A DNA stretch of 64,000 nt from Thermoleophilia bacterium (GTDB lineage: Bacteria; Actinomycetota; Thermoleophilia; Miltoncostaeales; Miltoncostaeaceae). Positions 52,782 to 61,854 of this stretch are shown here, one piece after another. The notes beneath the pieces were generated by a model that worked only from the letters and a program-made list of their open reading frames with translations, was not told the origin of the DNA and searched no databases. The DNA is taken from contig JADGPG010000072.1 of NCBI GenBank assembly GCA_017882545.1, positions 1-64,000 of the forward strand, written 5' to 3'. A program made the position numbers and the translations under genes. Each line of letters begins with the position of its first letter. The stretch's first letter is position 1.

Positions 52782-53043
52782 TGAGGATGCTGATGACCAA
52801 CCCCTGCAGGATCGCCAAGACGATGAACGCCACAATTGGAGAGAGGTCAAACATCCCCAGCGGCGGGATGAAGCGCCGGAAGATGCGCAGGTACCACTCG
52901 GTCGAGTCGATGATGAAGCCGTGGATGGCCTGCGTGCTGCGACGCATCGGCACGATCGTGATGAACGACAGCAGTATCCGCAGGAGGACGACGATCGTGA
53001 ACACGATAAACAGCGCGTTCACGTAGGTGATCAGGGTACTCAC
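52771..53043 (-). CDS. YggT-family membrane protein
   Basis: The product has 90 residues from GTG 53043. Two long hydrophobic segments (about 5-26 and 62-88) around RRSTQAIHGFIIDSTEWYLR and FRRFIPPLGMFDLSPI, the typical YggT pattern. YggT-family proteins next to sepF have been linked to division-site and osmotic functions. Exact role unknown. Ten bases after proC. Confidence 0.9.
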   Translation of the reverse strand: MSTLITYVNALFIVFTIVVLLRILLSFITIVPMRRSTQAIHGFIIDSTEWYLRIFRRFIPPLGMFDLSPIVAFIVLAILQGLVISILNGF

Positions 53044-53053
53044 CTCACCGCCC

Positions 53054-53872
53054 CTACAGCTCCGCGGCGCGGCGCGCGGCGGCCACGATCGCGTCGGCGA
53101 CGTGTGCCCTGACACTGCCGCGCTCGAGCACCATTAACCCCGCAATCGTAGTCCCGGCCGGCGAACTGACCTGCTGGCGCAGCTGGGCCGGGTCGGCATC
53201 GTCGTCGGCCAAGAGCGCGGCCGTCCCTGCCAGCACCGCCCGGGCCATCGCCCGCGACTGCTCACGCGTCAGGCCGCTCGCGACGCCGCCGTCCTCGAAC
53301 GCCTCGATGATGAGCGCCAGCAGCCCGGGTCCGCTGCCGGCGAGTGCCGTCGCAGCAGGAAACAACGACTCCGGAAGTGCGACCACCTCGCCAAGCGGAT
53401 CGAGCCTCGCGACGAGACGGTCACGCAGGATCGGATCCAGACCTTCCACCGCGACGGCGACCAGGCCCGCCCCGAAGCGCACCGCCAGATTGGGCATCGT
53501 CCGGACGATCCGCACCTGGGGCGCCGCGGCGGCCAGGCGCGCCGTGTCCCAGCCGGCGACGACCGACAGCACCGTCGTATCGGGGCCGGCGGACGGGGCG
53601 AGCAGGGCCAGTGCGTCGCCGGCGTCCTTCGGCTTGACGGCGAGCACGACGAGGGCACAGGCCGCCGCCTCGGCGGCGGAGCCGACCCGGCCACCGGATT
53701 CGGCCGCGCCGGCGGCGGCCGCGGCCGGCACGGCGTCGGCGACGACAACATCGATCCCGTCAGCGTGGGCCCCGAGCAGCAGGCCGGCCAGCATGGCGCG
53801 TCCCATCGCGCCGGAACCGATCAGCCCGATCGATTGCGGCCAGGCCGCGCTGGGCTCCGGATTCCGGCTCAA
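53054..53872 (-). CDS. proC: Pyrroline-5-carboxylate reductase
   Basis: The product has 272 residues. Rossmann motif IGLIGSGAMGRAMLAGLL; VVLAVKPKDAGDAL-like segment LVVLAVKPKDAGDALAL; the late QQVSSPAGTTIAGLMVLE is the ProC signature. Last step of proline synthesis. The start codon is TTG at 53872, overlapping the sepF stop as TTGA; no ATG or GTG lies nearby before the conserved motif. Confidence 0.94.
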   Translation of the reverse strand: MSRNPEPSAAWPQSIGLIGSGAMGRAMLAGLLLGAHADGIDVVVADAVPAAAAAGAAESGGRVGSAAEAAACALVVLAVKPKDAGDALALLAPSAGPDTTVLSVVAGWDTARLAAAAPQVRIVRTMPNLAVRFGAGLVAVAVEGLDPILRDRLVARLDPLGEVVALPESLFPAATALAGSGPGLLALIIEAFEDGGVASGLTREQSRAMARAVLAGTAALLADDDADPAQLRQQVSSPAGTTIAGLMVLERGSVRAHVADAIVAAARRAAEL

Positions 53873-54450
53873 TACTGGTTGAAGAAGCCCTTCTCGAGGA
53901 GGCGGGCGCGCTCCTCGGCGGAGACTTCGACGTTGCGAGGCGTGAGCATGAACACCTTGTCGGCGACCCGTTGCATGCCGCCGTCCAAGGCGTAGGTGAG
54001 CCCGCTTGCGAAGTCGATCAGGCGCTTGGACAGGTCGGTCTCGGCGGACTGCAGGTTGAGGATCACCGGTACCGACGCCTTGAACTTGTCCGCGATCTGC
54101 TGGGCATCGTTGAAGTTCTTGGGCAAGATCAGGTGGACCTCGGACCGCGGCGGGTTCGGGCGCGAATCAACGGCGCGCATGACGGTCGGGCGCTGGGCCG
54201 ACCGTGACGAGCCGGAGTCAGAGTAGATGTCGTCGAAGTCATCGCGGCGACGGGGGCCGAGCCGACGGACGTTCGGGCGCTCGCGGTAGCTGCGCTCCAT
54301 GTCGTCCTCGGCTGCCGGGCGGGATCCCGAGGAGGGCGTGCTTCGGTAGTTGCCGACGTCGTCGTACTCGTCGTCATGGTAGTCGTCGTCGTGTCCGTCG
54401 GCCATGCCGAAGTACACGAGAGTCTTGTGCCACATATCGCCGATAGCCAC
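53869..54450 (-). CDS. sepF: Cell division protein SepF
   Basis: The product has 193 residues from GTG 54450 (ATG 54435 alternative). An N-terminal helix (IGDMWHKTLVYFGMAD) binds membrane, an acidic/Ser-rich linker follows, and the SepF core (EVHLILPKNFNDAQQIADKF, SLSKRLIDF-like TDLSKRLIDFASGLTYAL) polymerises and anchors FtsZ. Two bases after yggS. ftsZ is not in the window. Confidence 0.95.
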   Translation of the reverse strand: MAIGDMWHKTLVYFGMADGHDDDYHDDEYDDVGNYRSTPSSGSRPAAEDDMERSYRERPNVRRLGPRRRDDFDDIYSDSGSSRSAQRPTVMRAVDSRPNPPRSEVHLILPKNFNDAQQIADKFKASVPVILNLQSAETDLSKRLIDFASGLTYALDGGMQRVADKVFMLTPRNVEVSAEERARLLEKGFFNQY

Positions 54451-54452
54451 GG

Positions 54453-55163
54453 TTAGGCCCTTCCCCGCTCGATTAGGCCGCGTCCAAGGCGCACGATCGT
54501 CGCACCTTCCTGCGCGGCTACCACGTAGTCCTGACTCGTTCCCATCGAAAGATCGCTGAAATCGTGCCGCCCCTGCCATTCAACCGCAAGCGCATCCCGC
54601 AGGTCGCGAACCAGGGCGAAGGCGGCGCGACTATCCTCGGCACGGCTCGTCGGCGACGGCATCGCCATCAGCCCACCGATCACCAAACTCTCCAATGACG
54701 ATGCGTCGGCAACGAACTGTCGCACCTGCGACGGACGGATGCCTGCCTTGCTGGGTTCTTCATCGGCGTTAATTTCGACAAGCACCCGGGTCGGACCTTC
54801 CGCACGTAGCGCGATTTCCCGCGCGAGTTCCAGCGAGTCCACACTGTGGATCAGGCGGACACGTCGCAACACCTCGCGCACCTTGCGGCGCTGAAGGTGT
54901 CCGATGAAGTCGAATGTCGCCCGGTCGCCGACGAGATCCTGCTTGGCCTGAAGCTGCTGAAGGCGGTTCTCGCCGATGAGATCGACCCCCGCGGCGATCA
55001 GCGCGGGGGTGTCGTCGGGGTCGATGTACTTGCCCGCCACCAGCAGTTGTACGGCATCCGGCCCGCGGCCGGAGCCGCGCGCAGCATCCGCGAGCTCCTC
55101 CCGGACGGCGGCCACGACAGCGCCCAGGCGCACCGCATCAATCGTGTTCCCCGGGTCGGCCAT
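54453..55163 (-). CDS. PLP homeostasis protein, YggS/PROSC family
   Basis: The product has 236 residues. PLP lysine in LLVAGKYIDPDDTPALI (usually K in AVSK), IGENRLQQLQAKQD, FIGHLQRRKVREVLR and LSMGTSQDYVVAAQEGATIVR are the family marks. It binds PLP without known catalysis and balances vitamin B6. Usual neighbour of sepF. Confidence 0.94.
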   Translation of the reverse strand: MADPGNTIDAVRLGAVVAAVREELADAARGSGRGPDAVQLLVAGKYIDPDDTPALIAAGVDLIGENRLQQLQAKQDLVGDRATFDFIGHLQRRKVREVLRRVRLIHSVDSLELAREIALRAEGPTRVLVEINADEEPSKAGIRPSQVRQFVADASSLESLVIGGLMAMPSPTSRAEDSRAAFALVRDLRDALAVEWQGRHDFSDLSMGTSQDYVVAAQEGATIVRLGRGLIERGRA

Positions 55164-55187
55164 GCGCAGATCGTGCCAGATCGGGTC

Positions 55188-55961
55188 CTAGCCGGGGTCC
55201 GGCGGCGGCTCGGCCCAGATGAGCCCGGCCTGACGCCCGGTCGGCGTGCCGTCGCGCCGGAAGCTGAACCACAGTTGGCGATCGCAGCACGTGCAGGTCT
55301 CGAGCGTCCAAACGGCCGACGGCGCCACACCTCCCCGGATGAGGGACGCGCGCGCAGCCGCGGCGAGATCGACTGCCGCCCCGGTGACGACCCCGCCACC
55401 GAAACATCGGGCGAAGTCATCCCGCACGTCGCCACTGACCGGGTAGCAGCAGGGTCCGATGCCGGGACCGATTGCCGCCCCGATCGACGCCGCCGGGCCG
55501 AGCAAGGCGAGCGCGCCGTCGATGATCCCGCCCACAAGGCCGCGCCACCCGGCGTGAACGGCGGCGACGGCCGGTCGGTCGCGGCGCCACAGCAGGATCG
55601 GAAGGCAATCGGCCCCGAAGACGGCGAGTGGAACCCCGGGCTCGTCCGTGCACAGCCCGTCGCCGGCGGGCCACGCCGTGGCCGCGTCGAGGAACCGACC
55701 GTTGGCATCGGCGGCGCCGACTCGGCGGATGTCGATCCCGTGAACCTGGGTCCCGGCAACCGTGCGCCCCGCGTCGACCCGCGCCGCCGCACACACCCGC
55801 GCGCGATTGGCCACCACGTGGGCGGGATCGTCGTCGACGGTACCGCCCACGTTGAGCGACGCATACGGACCGCGGCTGACTCCGCCGCCCCGGCTAGTGA
55901 ACACCGCCCCGCAAGGACCGTCGACCGTCGGCACGATCAGCACGGGGTCGTGATCGGTCAC
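55188..55961 (-). CDS. pgeF: Purine nucleoside/peptidoglycan-linked multicopper-fold protein YfiH/PgeF family
   Basis: The product has 257 residues. Family motifs: QVHGIDIRRV, FGADCLPILLW, AAVHAGWRGLVGGIIDGAL and IGPGIGPCCYPV; conserved His and Cys bind zinc. Members (LACC1/YfiH) act on purine nucleosides; PgeF in E. coli has been tied to editing of peptidoglycan precursors. Start overlaps the cca stop (GTGA). Confidence 0.92.
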   Translation of the reverse strand: MTDHDPVLIVPTVDGPCGAVFTSRGGGVSRGPYASLNVGGTVDDDPAHVVANRARVCAAARVDAGRTVAGTQVHGIDIRRVGAADANGRFLDAATAWPAGDGLCTDEPGVPLAVFGADCLPILLWRRDRPAVAAVHAGWRGLVGGIIDGALALLGPAASIGAAIGPGIGPCCYPVSGDVRDDFARCFGGGVVTGAAVDLAAAARASLIRGGVAPSAVWTLETCTCCDRQLWFSFRRDGTPTGRQAGLIWAEPPPDPG

Positions 55962-57166
55962 CGGTCACCGCCGCGCGCGGCCGCGACCGCGAACGCCAGC
56001 TGGTCGTCGGCGTCCTCGACCCTGCCGTCGAGCACCGCGGCCCGCAGCTCGGCCAGCGCTCGCCCAACGGAAGGACCGGGTGTGATCCCGGCGGCGATCA
56101 GATCGGCCCCGCGGACCGCGGTCTGCACCCCGCGCCAGCGTGCCCACCACATCCCGACCTGGGACGCCCCGAGGGCGAGCGCCCCGATCTGCGTCGCAAT
56201 CGGCGCATGCGCCAAGAGCGCGTCGACCTGCGACGGCAGGCTGGCGCCTGCGAGCTGGTGTCGCACACGAGCGCCGTCGGCCACCTCCGCCGCCGCTCCG
56301 CGCGCCCACCCAGGCAGAGCGACGGTATCGCGCATCGACGCCTCGAGCGCGACGCCGGCCCGCAGTGCCCAGCGTGGCGGCACCGGAGCGTGCGGATCGC
56401 GGTCGGCCAGTTCATCGCGCGCGGTGTCGAGCAGCACGATCTGCGCCGGGGCATCCGGCGTGATTCCGGGCACCCCGAAGCCGAACAGCAGGGCGAGCGC
56501 CGGTCCGGGGTCCATCTCATCGAGCACGCGCCGCAGCTCATCGGCCGCCCGGGCGGATGTCCAGTCCAGGGCGACGACCGCTGCACGGAGCTCGGAGTCC
56601 GTGGCGGGGTCCACGGAGAACCCCAGCCGCCCCGCATAGCGCGCGGCGCGGACGATCCGACTCGGATCCTCAATGAACGAGCCCGGCCTGAGGCTCCGCA
56701 CGGTTCCTGCTGAGAGGTCCGCCATGCCGTTGTGCGGATCGACGATCTCCCCGACGCCGGGCCCCGCGATCCGGACCGCGATCGCGTTGATCGTAAAGTC
56801 GCGGCGCGCGAGGTCGTCGGCGAGCGTGCCCGGGCTGACGTCCGGGAGCGCCCCGGGGCGTGCGTAGCGCTCCTTGCGAGCCGAGATGATGTCGACGTGC
56901 CCGAGCCCATGAGGCAGTTCGACCACGGCCGTCCCGAACCGTTCATAGACGGTCACGGCCGTCCCGAGCCCGCGTCCGACGCGCCGCGCGAGCGCGATGG
57001 CATCGCCTTCGACCACCAGGTCGACGTCATGGAGGTGGGTGGCTCCCAGCAGCGCGTCGCGCACCAAGCCGCCCACGACGCTGACGCGGCCATCGAGGTG
57101 CGCGCCGAGCCGAGCGAGCACCGGATGCGCCCGAAGTCGGCGTGCAAGGTGAGTACGATCCATCAT
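55958..57166 (-). CDS. CCA-adding/poly(A) polymerase-family tRNA nucleotidyltransferase
   Basis: The product has 402 residues. Class II nucleotidyltransferase: VSVVGGLVRDALLG, DVDLVVEGDA, RRDFTINAIAV, EDPSRIVRAARYAGRLGF. No HD domain is seen. Since the tRNA-Pro here lacks an encoded CCA, such an enzyme is needed. ATG 57166 is directly adjacent, back to back, to the start of the divergent 84-residue gene. Confidence 0.9.
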   Translation of the reverse strand: MMDRTHLARRLRAHPVLARLGAHLDGRVSVVGGLVRDALLGATHLHDVDLVVEGDAIALARRVGRGLGTAVTVYERFGTAVVELPHGLGHVDIISARKERYARPGALPDVSPGTLADDLARRDFTINAIAVRIAGPGVGEIVDPHNGMADLSAGTVRSLRPGSFIEDPSRIVRAARYAGRLGFSVDPATDSELRAAVVALDWTSARAADELRRVLDEMDPGPALALLFGFGVPGITPDAPAQIVLLDTARDELADRDPHAPVPPRWALRAGVALEASMRDTVALPGWARGAAAEVADGARVRHQLAGASLPSQVDALLAHAPIATQIGALALGASQVGMWWARWRGVQTAVRGADLIAAGITPGPSVGRALAELRAAVLDGRVEDADDQLAFAVAAARGGDR

Positions 57167-57421
57167 GTGAGCTGGGATCCGCTGTCAGAGAAACTGGTCG
57201 AGAACTCACCCCTTCGGACCCCGGAGCTCGTCACCGCATTCTCGCGGTACGAACACCTGACGATCACCGAACTCGACGGTGCCTGGGACGAGATCAACGT
57301 CGCGTTCCGCGCCTGGGTGGACGAGCCCGACAACCGGGGACGGCCGATCCAGGAGGCCCCGCAGTACTGGGATCGCATCGCGATCGATTCCCTCCGCGAG
57401 CGCCGAACCTGGTGGGAGTAG
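57167..57421 (+). CDS. Small conserved-looking hypothetical protein, 84 residues
   Basis: GTG 57167 is chosen because TACGAT (57154-57159) ends seven bases upstream. The peptide is hydrophilic and Trp-rich: WDPLSEKLVENSPLRTPELV at the start, ELDGAWDEINVAFRAWVDEP in the middle and RERRTWWE at the end. No membrane segment. No family recognised. Its promoter lies within cca and any cca promoter must lie within this gene. Confidence 0.6.
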   Translation: MSWDPLSEKLVENSPLRTPELVTAFSRYEHLTITELDGAWDEINVAFRAWVDEPDNRGRPIQEAPQYWDRIAIDSLRERRTWWE

Positions 57422-57437
57422 CCTACCGCGGCGCCGG

Positions 57438-57839
57438 TCAACCGCCGATCCGGGCGATGACCTCGATCTCGACGCGTGCACCGAGCGGCAACGCCGCGAC
57501 CCCGACCGTCGACCGGGCGGGCGCATGGTCGCCGAAGGCTTCGGCGTAGACCGCGTTCATCGGCGCGAAGTCGGTCGCCAAGTCGACCAGGAACACCGTC
57601 GCCTTGACGACGTCGGCAAGGGTGCCACCCGCCGCCGCGAGCACGGCGGCGGTGTTCGCCAAGACCTGCGTCGTCTGGGTAATGATGTCGTCGGCCACGA
57701 GCGCACCCGTCACCGCGTCGACCGGCACCTGGCCCGAGACGAACACAAAGCCGCCGCCGGCGATCGCCTGGCTGTAGGGCGCTCCCGCGACCGGGGCCGG
57801 TGCGGCCTCGGTGCGGATCGTCCGAAGCGTGTCACTCAC
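57438..57839 (-). CDS. ridA: RidA-family enamine/imine deaminase
   Basis: The product has 133 residues. Family marks: [31 protein letters not shown], and [20 protein letters not shown] with the active-site Arg. It hydrolyses reactive enamines such as 2-aminoacrylate. Last gene of the his operon, starting in the hisF stop (GTGA). Confidence 0.93.
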   Translation of the reverse strand: MSDTLRTIRTEAAPAPVAGAPYSQAIAGGGFVFVSGQVPVDAVTGALVADDIITQTTQVLANTAAVLAAAGGTLADVVKATVFLVDLATDFAPMNAVYAEAFGDHAPARSTVGVAALPLGARVEIEVIARIGG

Positions 57840-58591
57840 TGTCGCACCTCCACTCCCGCGTCTGCCATTGCCTGCTTGACCTGGGCGATCGAGTAGACCC
57901 CGTCATGAAAGACCGAGGCCGCTAGCACCGCGTCCGCGTGTCCGGCGGTGACCGCTTCGGCGAAATGCGCGAGGGTTCCGGCACCGCCGGACGCGATCAC
58001 CGGGATCGGTACGGCCGCGCTCACGCGTGCCAGCAACTCCGTGTCGAATCCGTCCTTGGTACCGTCCCGATCCATGCTGGTGAGCAGGATCTCCCCCGCC
58101 CCGCGCGCGGCCGCCTCGGTAGCCCAGGCGACCGCCTCGATGCCCGTCGGCTGCCGACCGCCGTTGAGGTAGACCTCCCACCCGGAGCCGTCTTCGCGCC
58201 GACGGGCGTCGATCGCCACGACGATGCATTGGCTCCCGAAACGGGCGGCGCCATCGGTAATCAGCGCGGGGTTGCGGACGGCCGCGGAGTTGATCGACAC
58301 CTTGTCGGCACCGGCGGAAAGAACGGCATACATGTCGTCTTCGGACCGGAGCCCGCCGCCGATCGTAAACGGGATGAAGACCTCGGCGGCCGTGCGCGCG
58401 GCCAGCTCGACGATCGTCCCCCGCTGTTCATGGCTGGCGGTGATGTCGAGAAAGACCAGCTCGTCGGCTCCTTCGGCGTCATAGCGTGCTGCCAGCTCCA
58501 CAGGATCACCGGCATCCCGCAGTCCCACGAAGTTCACGCCCTTGACGACGCGCCCCGCGTGCACGTCAAGGCAAGGGATCAGGCGTATCAC
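57836..58591 (-). CDS. hisF: Imidazole glycerol phosphate synthase, cyclase subunit
   Basis: The product has 251 residues. (beta-alpha)8 barrel with the catalytic Asp in [17 protein letters not shown] and the second in [17 protein letters not shown]. It receives ammonia from HisH and makes IGP and AICAR. GTG start overlaps the hisA stop. Confidence 0.98.
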   Translation of the reverse strand: MIRLIPCLDVHAGRVVKGVNFVGLRDAGDPVELAARYDAEGADELVFLDITASHEQRGTIVELAARTAAEVFIPFTIGGGLRSEDDMYAVLSAGADKVSINSAAVRNPALITDGAARFGSQCIVVAIDARRREDGSGWEVYLNGGRQPTGIEAVAWATEAAARGAGEILLTSMDRDGTKDGFDTELLARVSAAVPIPVIASGGAGTLAHFAEAVTAGHADAVLAASVFHDGVYSIAQVKQAMADAGVEVRQ

Positions 58592-59340
58592 GCCTGATCC
58601 CGCGTGCCGGTCGCGCCGCTGAGGACAGCGAATGCCTCACCCACGGTGAACCGCTGTTCGTACAGCGCCCGGCCGACCACGACGCCCGTTAGGTTGTCCA
58701 GGCCGAGCTGGGCGAGTTGGCGCAGGTCATCGATCGAGCTGACCCCGCCGGACGCCAGGATTCCGAGGGGCGGCGCGGCGGCAGCGAGGCGGCGCAGGGC
58801 CTGCAGGTTGGGGCCCTCGAGCATGCCGTCGCGGGAGATGTCGGTGTACAGCAGGTGTCGCACGCCGGTCGATACGAGGTTACTCGCCACGCTGATGGCG
58901 TCCTGATCGCTCGTAACCGTCCAGCCGTGGGTTGCGACCTTGCCGTCGCGGGCGTCCAGCGCGACCACGAGCCGGTCGCCGAGCCGGTCGATGGCCCACC
59001 GCAACAGGTCCGCGTCCTGCAGCACCGCGGTCCCGACCACAACCCGGTCGACGCCGGTGGCGATGGCCGTCTCGATCGCGGCACGCGAGCGCATCCCACC
59101 CCCGTAGTGGACCGTGCCGCCGAAGGCCGCCGTGATGCTCGCAACGACCGGGGCGTGCAACGGCTTGCCTTCAAGTGCCCCGTCGAGATCAACGACGTGC
59201 AGGTGGGTCGCGCCCTGCTCGGCGAACGCCCGTGCCTGGGCGACCGGATCGTCGTTGAACACCGTCACATGATCGAAGTCGCCCTGGGTCAACCGCACCG
59301 CGCGGCCGTCGCGAAGGTCGATGGCGGGAAACAGAATCAT
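58588..59340 (-). CDS. hisA: ProFAR isomerase
   Basis: The product has 250 residues from ATG 59340, which overlaps the hisH stop (ATGA). Catalytic Asp in [19 protein letters not shown] and [14 protein letters not shown]. It converts ProFAR to PRFAR. No sign that it also acts in tryptophan synthesis (PriA) can be judged here. Confidence 0.97.
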   Translation of the reverse strand: MILFPAIDLRDGRAVRLTQGDFDHVTVFNDDPVAQARAFAEQGATHLHVVDLDGALEGKPLHAPVVASITAAFGGTVHYGGGMRSRAAIETAIATGVDRVVVGTAVLQDADLLRWAIDRLGDRLVVALDARDGKVATHGWTVTSDQDAISVASNLVSTGVRHLLYTDISRDGMLEGPNLQALRRLAAAAPPLGILASGGVSSIDDLRQLAQLGLDNLTGVVVGRALYEQRFTVGEAFAVLSGATGTRDQA

Positions 59341-59990
59341 CGTCGTGTGATCTCCGCGCGCCGGGGAACCGACGCGAGCCAGCGTCGCAGAAGCGCCAGG
59401 CCCGCACGACTCGATTTTTCGGGATGGAACTGGACTCCAGCGACGTGGCCGGATTGGGCCGCGGCGACGAACTCCCCGCCGTACCGCACCGTTCCGAGGA
59501 CATGATCCGGGTCGGTCGGCACGACGGAGTAGGTGTGCACAAAGTAGTAGGTCGAGGCGCTTGCCTCCGGCTCCGGTGGCACGAGAACGCTGTCGGCCCG
59601 CCAGGCGACCCGGTTCCATCCGATCTGCGGTAGCTTGCGGTCGGTCACGAGCCGACGGACCTCCCCGGGAATCAGGCCGAGCCCGGTGACGCCGGGGCTC
59701 TCCTCGCTGGAATCGAAAAGCAGCTGCAGCCCCAGACAGATTCCCAGGAGCGGGACACCTTCGGCGGCGGCGGCGCGAGCGACCCCGTCGAGCCCCTGAC
59801 TGCGGATCCGTTCCATCGCCGGCCCGAAGTGGCCGACCCCGGGCACCACGATCCCGTCCGCCCCGTGGGCCTGCTCCGGCGACTGGGCGACGCGTACGTC
59901 GGCGCCCAACAATTCGAGCGCTTTCGTGGCACTGCGAAGGTTGCTCATGTGGTAGTTCAGGACCGCGATGCGCGGGCCGGGTTGGCTCAC
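59337..59990 (-). CDS. hisH: Imidazole glycerol phosphate synthase, glutaminase subunit
   Basis: The product has 217 residues from GTG 59990, overlapping the hisB stop (GTGA). Class I amidotransferase triad: Cys in LGICLGLQLLF, His and Glu in GVQFHPEKS. The oxyanion strand is VVPGVGHFGPAME. Confidence 0.97.
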   Translation of the reverse strand: MSQPGPRIAVLNYHMSNLRSATKALELLGADVRVAQSPEQAHGADGIVVPGVGHFGPAMERIRSQGLDGVARAAAAEGVPLLGICLGLQLLFDSSEESPGVTGLGLIPGEVRRLVTDRKLPQIGWNRVAWRADSVLVPPEPEASASTYYFVHTYSVVPTDPDHVLGTVRYGGEFVAAAQSGHVAGVQFHPEKSSRAGLALLRRWLASVPRRAEITRR

Positions 59991-60574
59991 AAGGACCCCT
60001 TGGTCGAAGGAACCCCCGCGACCCGGTCGTTCGGGGTGATCGCCGCCCGCAGGGCGCGCGCTACCGCCTTGAATCCGCACTCGATGACGTGGTGCGGGTT
60101 CGACCCTGCCAGCATCCGCAGGTGCACCGTCAGCCGGGCGTTGTTGACCAACCCGCGCAGGAATTCTTCAAGCAGGTCGGTCTCGAAGCCGCCGATGTTC
60201 GCGTAGGGCAACGGCACCTCACACGCCAGGAAGGGCCGACCGGACACGTCGATCGCCGCCTGGGCGAGGCACTCGTCCATCGGCACCAGGGACCATCCGT
60301 ACCGCTCGATGCCGGCCCGATCGCCGAGCGCCTCGGCAAGGGCGAGTCCCAGAGTGATACCGACGTCCTCGACCGTGTGGTGGCTGCCGGTCTCAAGGTC
60401 CCCGCTGGCCGTGATGTCCAGGTCGATGAGCGCGTGGTGGGCCAAGAGCGTCAGCATGTGATCGAAGAACCCGACGCCAGTCGCCACGTTCGCCGCTCCC
60501 GTGCCGTCCAGATCCACCCGCACGCGGACGTCGGTCTCGCCCGTGGCCCGCTGTGCCTCACCGATCCGACTCAC
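59987..60574 (-). CDS. hisB: Imidazoleglycerol-phosphate dehydratase
   Basis: The product has 195 residues, the monofunctional form. Metal-binding histidines are in GVGFFDHMLTLLAHHALIDL and SHHTVEDVGITLG; NPHHVIECGFKA is near the end. GTG start overlaps the hisD stop. Confidence 0.98.
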   Translation of the reverse strand: MSRIGEAQRATGETDVRVRVDLDGTGAANVATGVGFFDHMLTLLAHHALIDLDITASGDLETGSHHTVEDVGITLGLALAEALGDRAGIERYGWSLVPMDECLAQAAIDVSGRPFLACEVPLPYANIGGFETDLLEEFLRGLVNNARLTVHLRMLAGSNPHHVIECGFKAVARALRAAITPNDRVAGVPSTKGSL

Positions 60575-61854
60575 CGTGTCTCCCCGATCTTGCGAATTCG
60601 TGCCGCCGCCGACCGCGCATGCAACGTAAACCCCTCGGCCTCGGCCAGCCGCTCCAGGTGCGGTGTGAGCGCCGCGGCTGCGGCATCACTCATGTCGACG
60701 ATCGACATTCGCCGCAGGTAGGTTGACGGGCCGAGCGCCGACGCGAATCGCGCCGCGCCCCCGGTTGGCAGCACATGATTTGACCCGGCGACGTAGTCAC
60801 CGTACGCAGTTGCACAGTTCGGCCCGATGAACACCGCCCCTGCCTGACGAATGCGGTCCGCCCTCACGTCGGCATCGGCGGTACAGATCTCAAGATGTTC
60901 CGGCGCAAACGCCTCGGCGAGTGCCACGGCGACGTCGAGATCGGGCGTGTCGACGAGCGTGACGGCGCCGATCGGGGGGGCTTCGGCCGCAAGCGCGGCG
61001 GCCACAGCGTCGATGAAGTCCGCGTCGTCGCTGGCGAGGGCGGCGACGGAGTCGACGCCGTGCTCGGCCTGGGCCAGCAGATCGAGTGCGATCGCGAGCG
61101 GGTCAGCGGTCGTGTCGGCGACGATCATGACCTCACTCGGCCCCGCAAAGCCGTCGATGCCGACGACGCCGCTGACCTGGCGCTTGGCCTCCTGCACCCA
61201 CGAGCTGCCCGGGCCGGTAATGACCGAGACCGGTGCGATCGCATCCGTACCGTAGGCCAGAGCGGCGATCGCGGCCGCACCACCGACCGCGTACACCTCG
61301 TTGATCCCGAGCAGCGCGGCGGTGCCGACAATCACGGAGGCCGGACGCCCGTCAGGTCCGGGCGGACTCGCCACGGCAATGCGCTCCACGCCGGCAACCT
61401 GGGCCGGAACGACCGCCATCACCAGACTCGACGGATACGCCGCGCGGCCGCCCGGGACGTAGCACCCGGCCGCAGCGACCGGGACCGACCGCATCCGGAT
61501 CCGCTGTCCGGGCGCGAGGGCGACGGTCCTGTCGTCGGGCCGGACCGCGGCCGCGAACGCGCGCACCTGCGCCGCGGCGGCCTCTATCGCCGCGACCAGA
61601 TCGTCCGGCAGCTGGGCACGGGCCGCCGAGAGCTCGGCATCCGTCACGCGGATCTGCGAGGCGGCGAATCCCGGGGCGCCGAACTGGCGGGCATGGTCGA
61701 CGAGGGCCCCGTCCCCCCGCAGGCGCACATCCTCAATGGTCCCGGCGACGATGCGCGACAACTCCGGGTCGGCGGCGGTGTGCGGCGGTCGCAACACTGC
61801 GGCGCAACCGGCAACTCCGTCGGCCGAGCAGGCGATCCGGACCGGGGCGCTCAT
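60571..61854 (-). CDS. hisD: Histidinol dehydrogenase
   Basis: The product has 427 residues. Zinc enzyme making histidine from histidinol with two NAD. Typical stretches: CYVPGGRAAYPSSLVMAVVP, GINEVYAVGGAAAIAALAYG, GFAGPSEVMIVAD, AEHGVDSVAAL and FIGPNCATAYGDYVAGSNHVLPT (here split by no gap). ATG start overlaps the hisG stop. Confidence 0.98.
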   Translation of the reverse strand: MSAPVRIACSADGVAGCAAVLRPPHTAADPELSRIVAGTIEDVRLRGDGALVDHARQFGAPGFAASQIRVTDAELSAARAQLPDDLVAAIEAAAAQVRAFAAAVRPDDRTVALAPGQRIRMRSVPVAAAGCYVPGGRAAYPSSLVMAVVPAQVAGVERIAVASPPGPDGRPASVIVGTAALLGINEVYAVGGAAAIAALAYGTDAIAPVSVITGPGSSWVQEAKRQVSGVVGIDGFAGPSEVMIVADTTADPLAIALDLLAQAEHGVDSVAALASDDADFIDAVAAALAAEAPPIGAVTLVDTPDLDVAVALAEAFAPEHLEICTADADVRADRIRQAGAVFIGPNCATAYGDYVAGSNHVLPTGGAARFASALGPSTYLRRMSIVDMSDAAAAALTPHLERLAEAEGFTLHARSAAARIRKIGETR

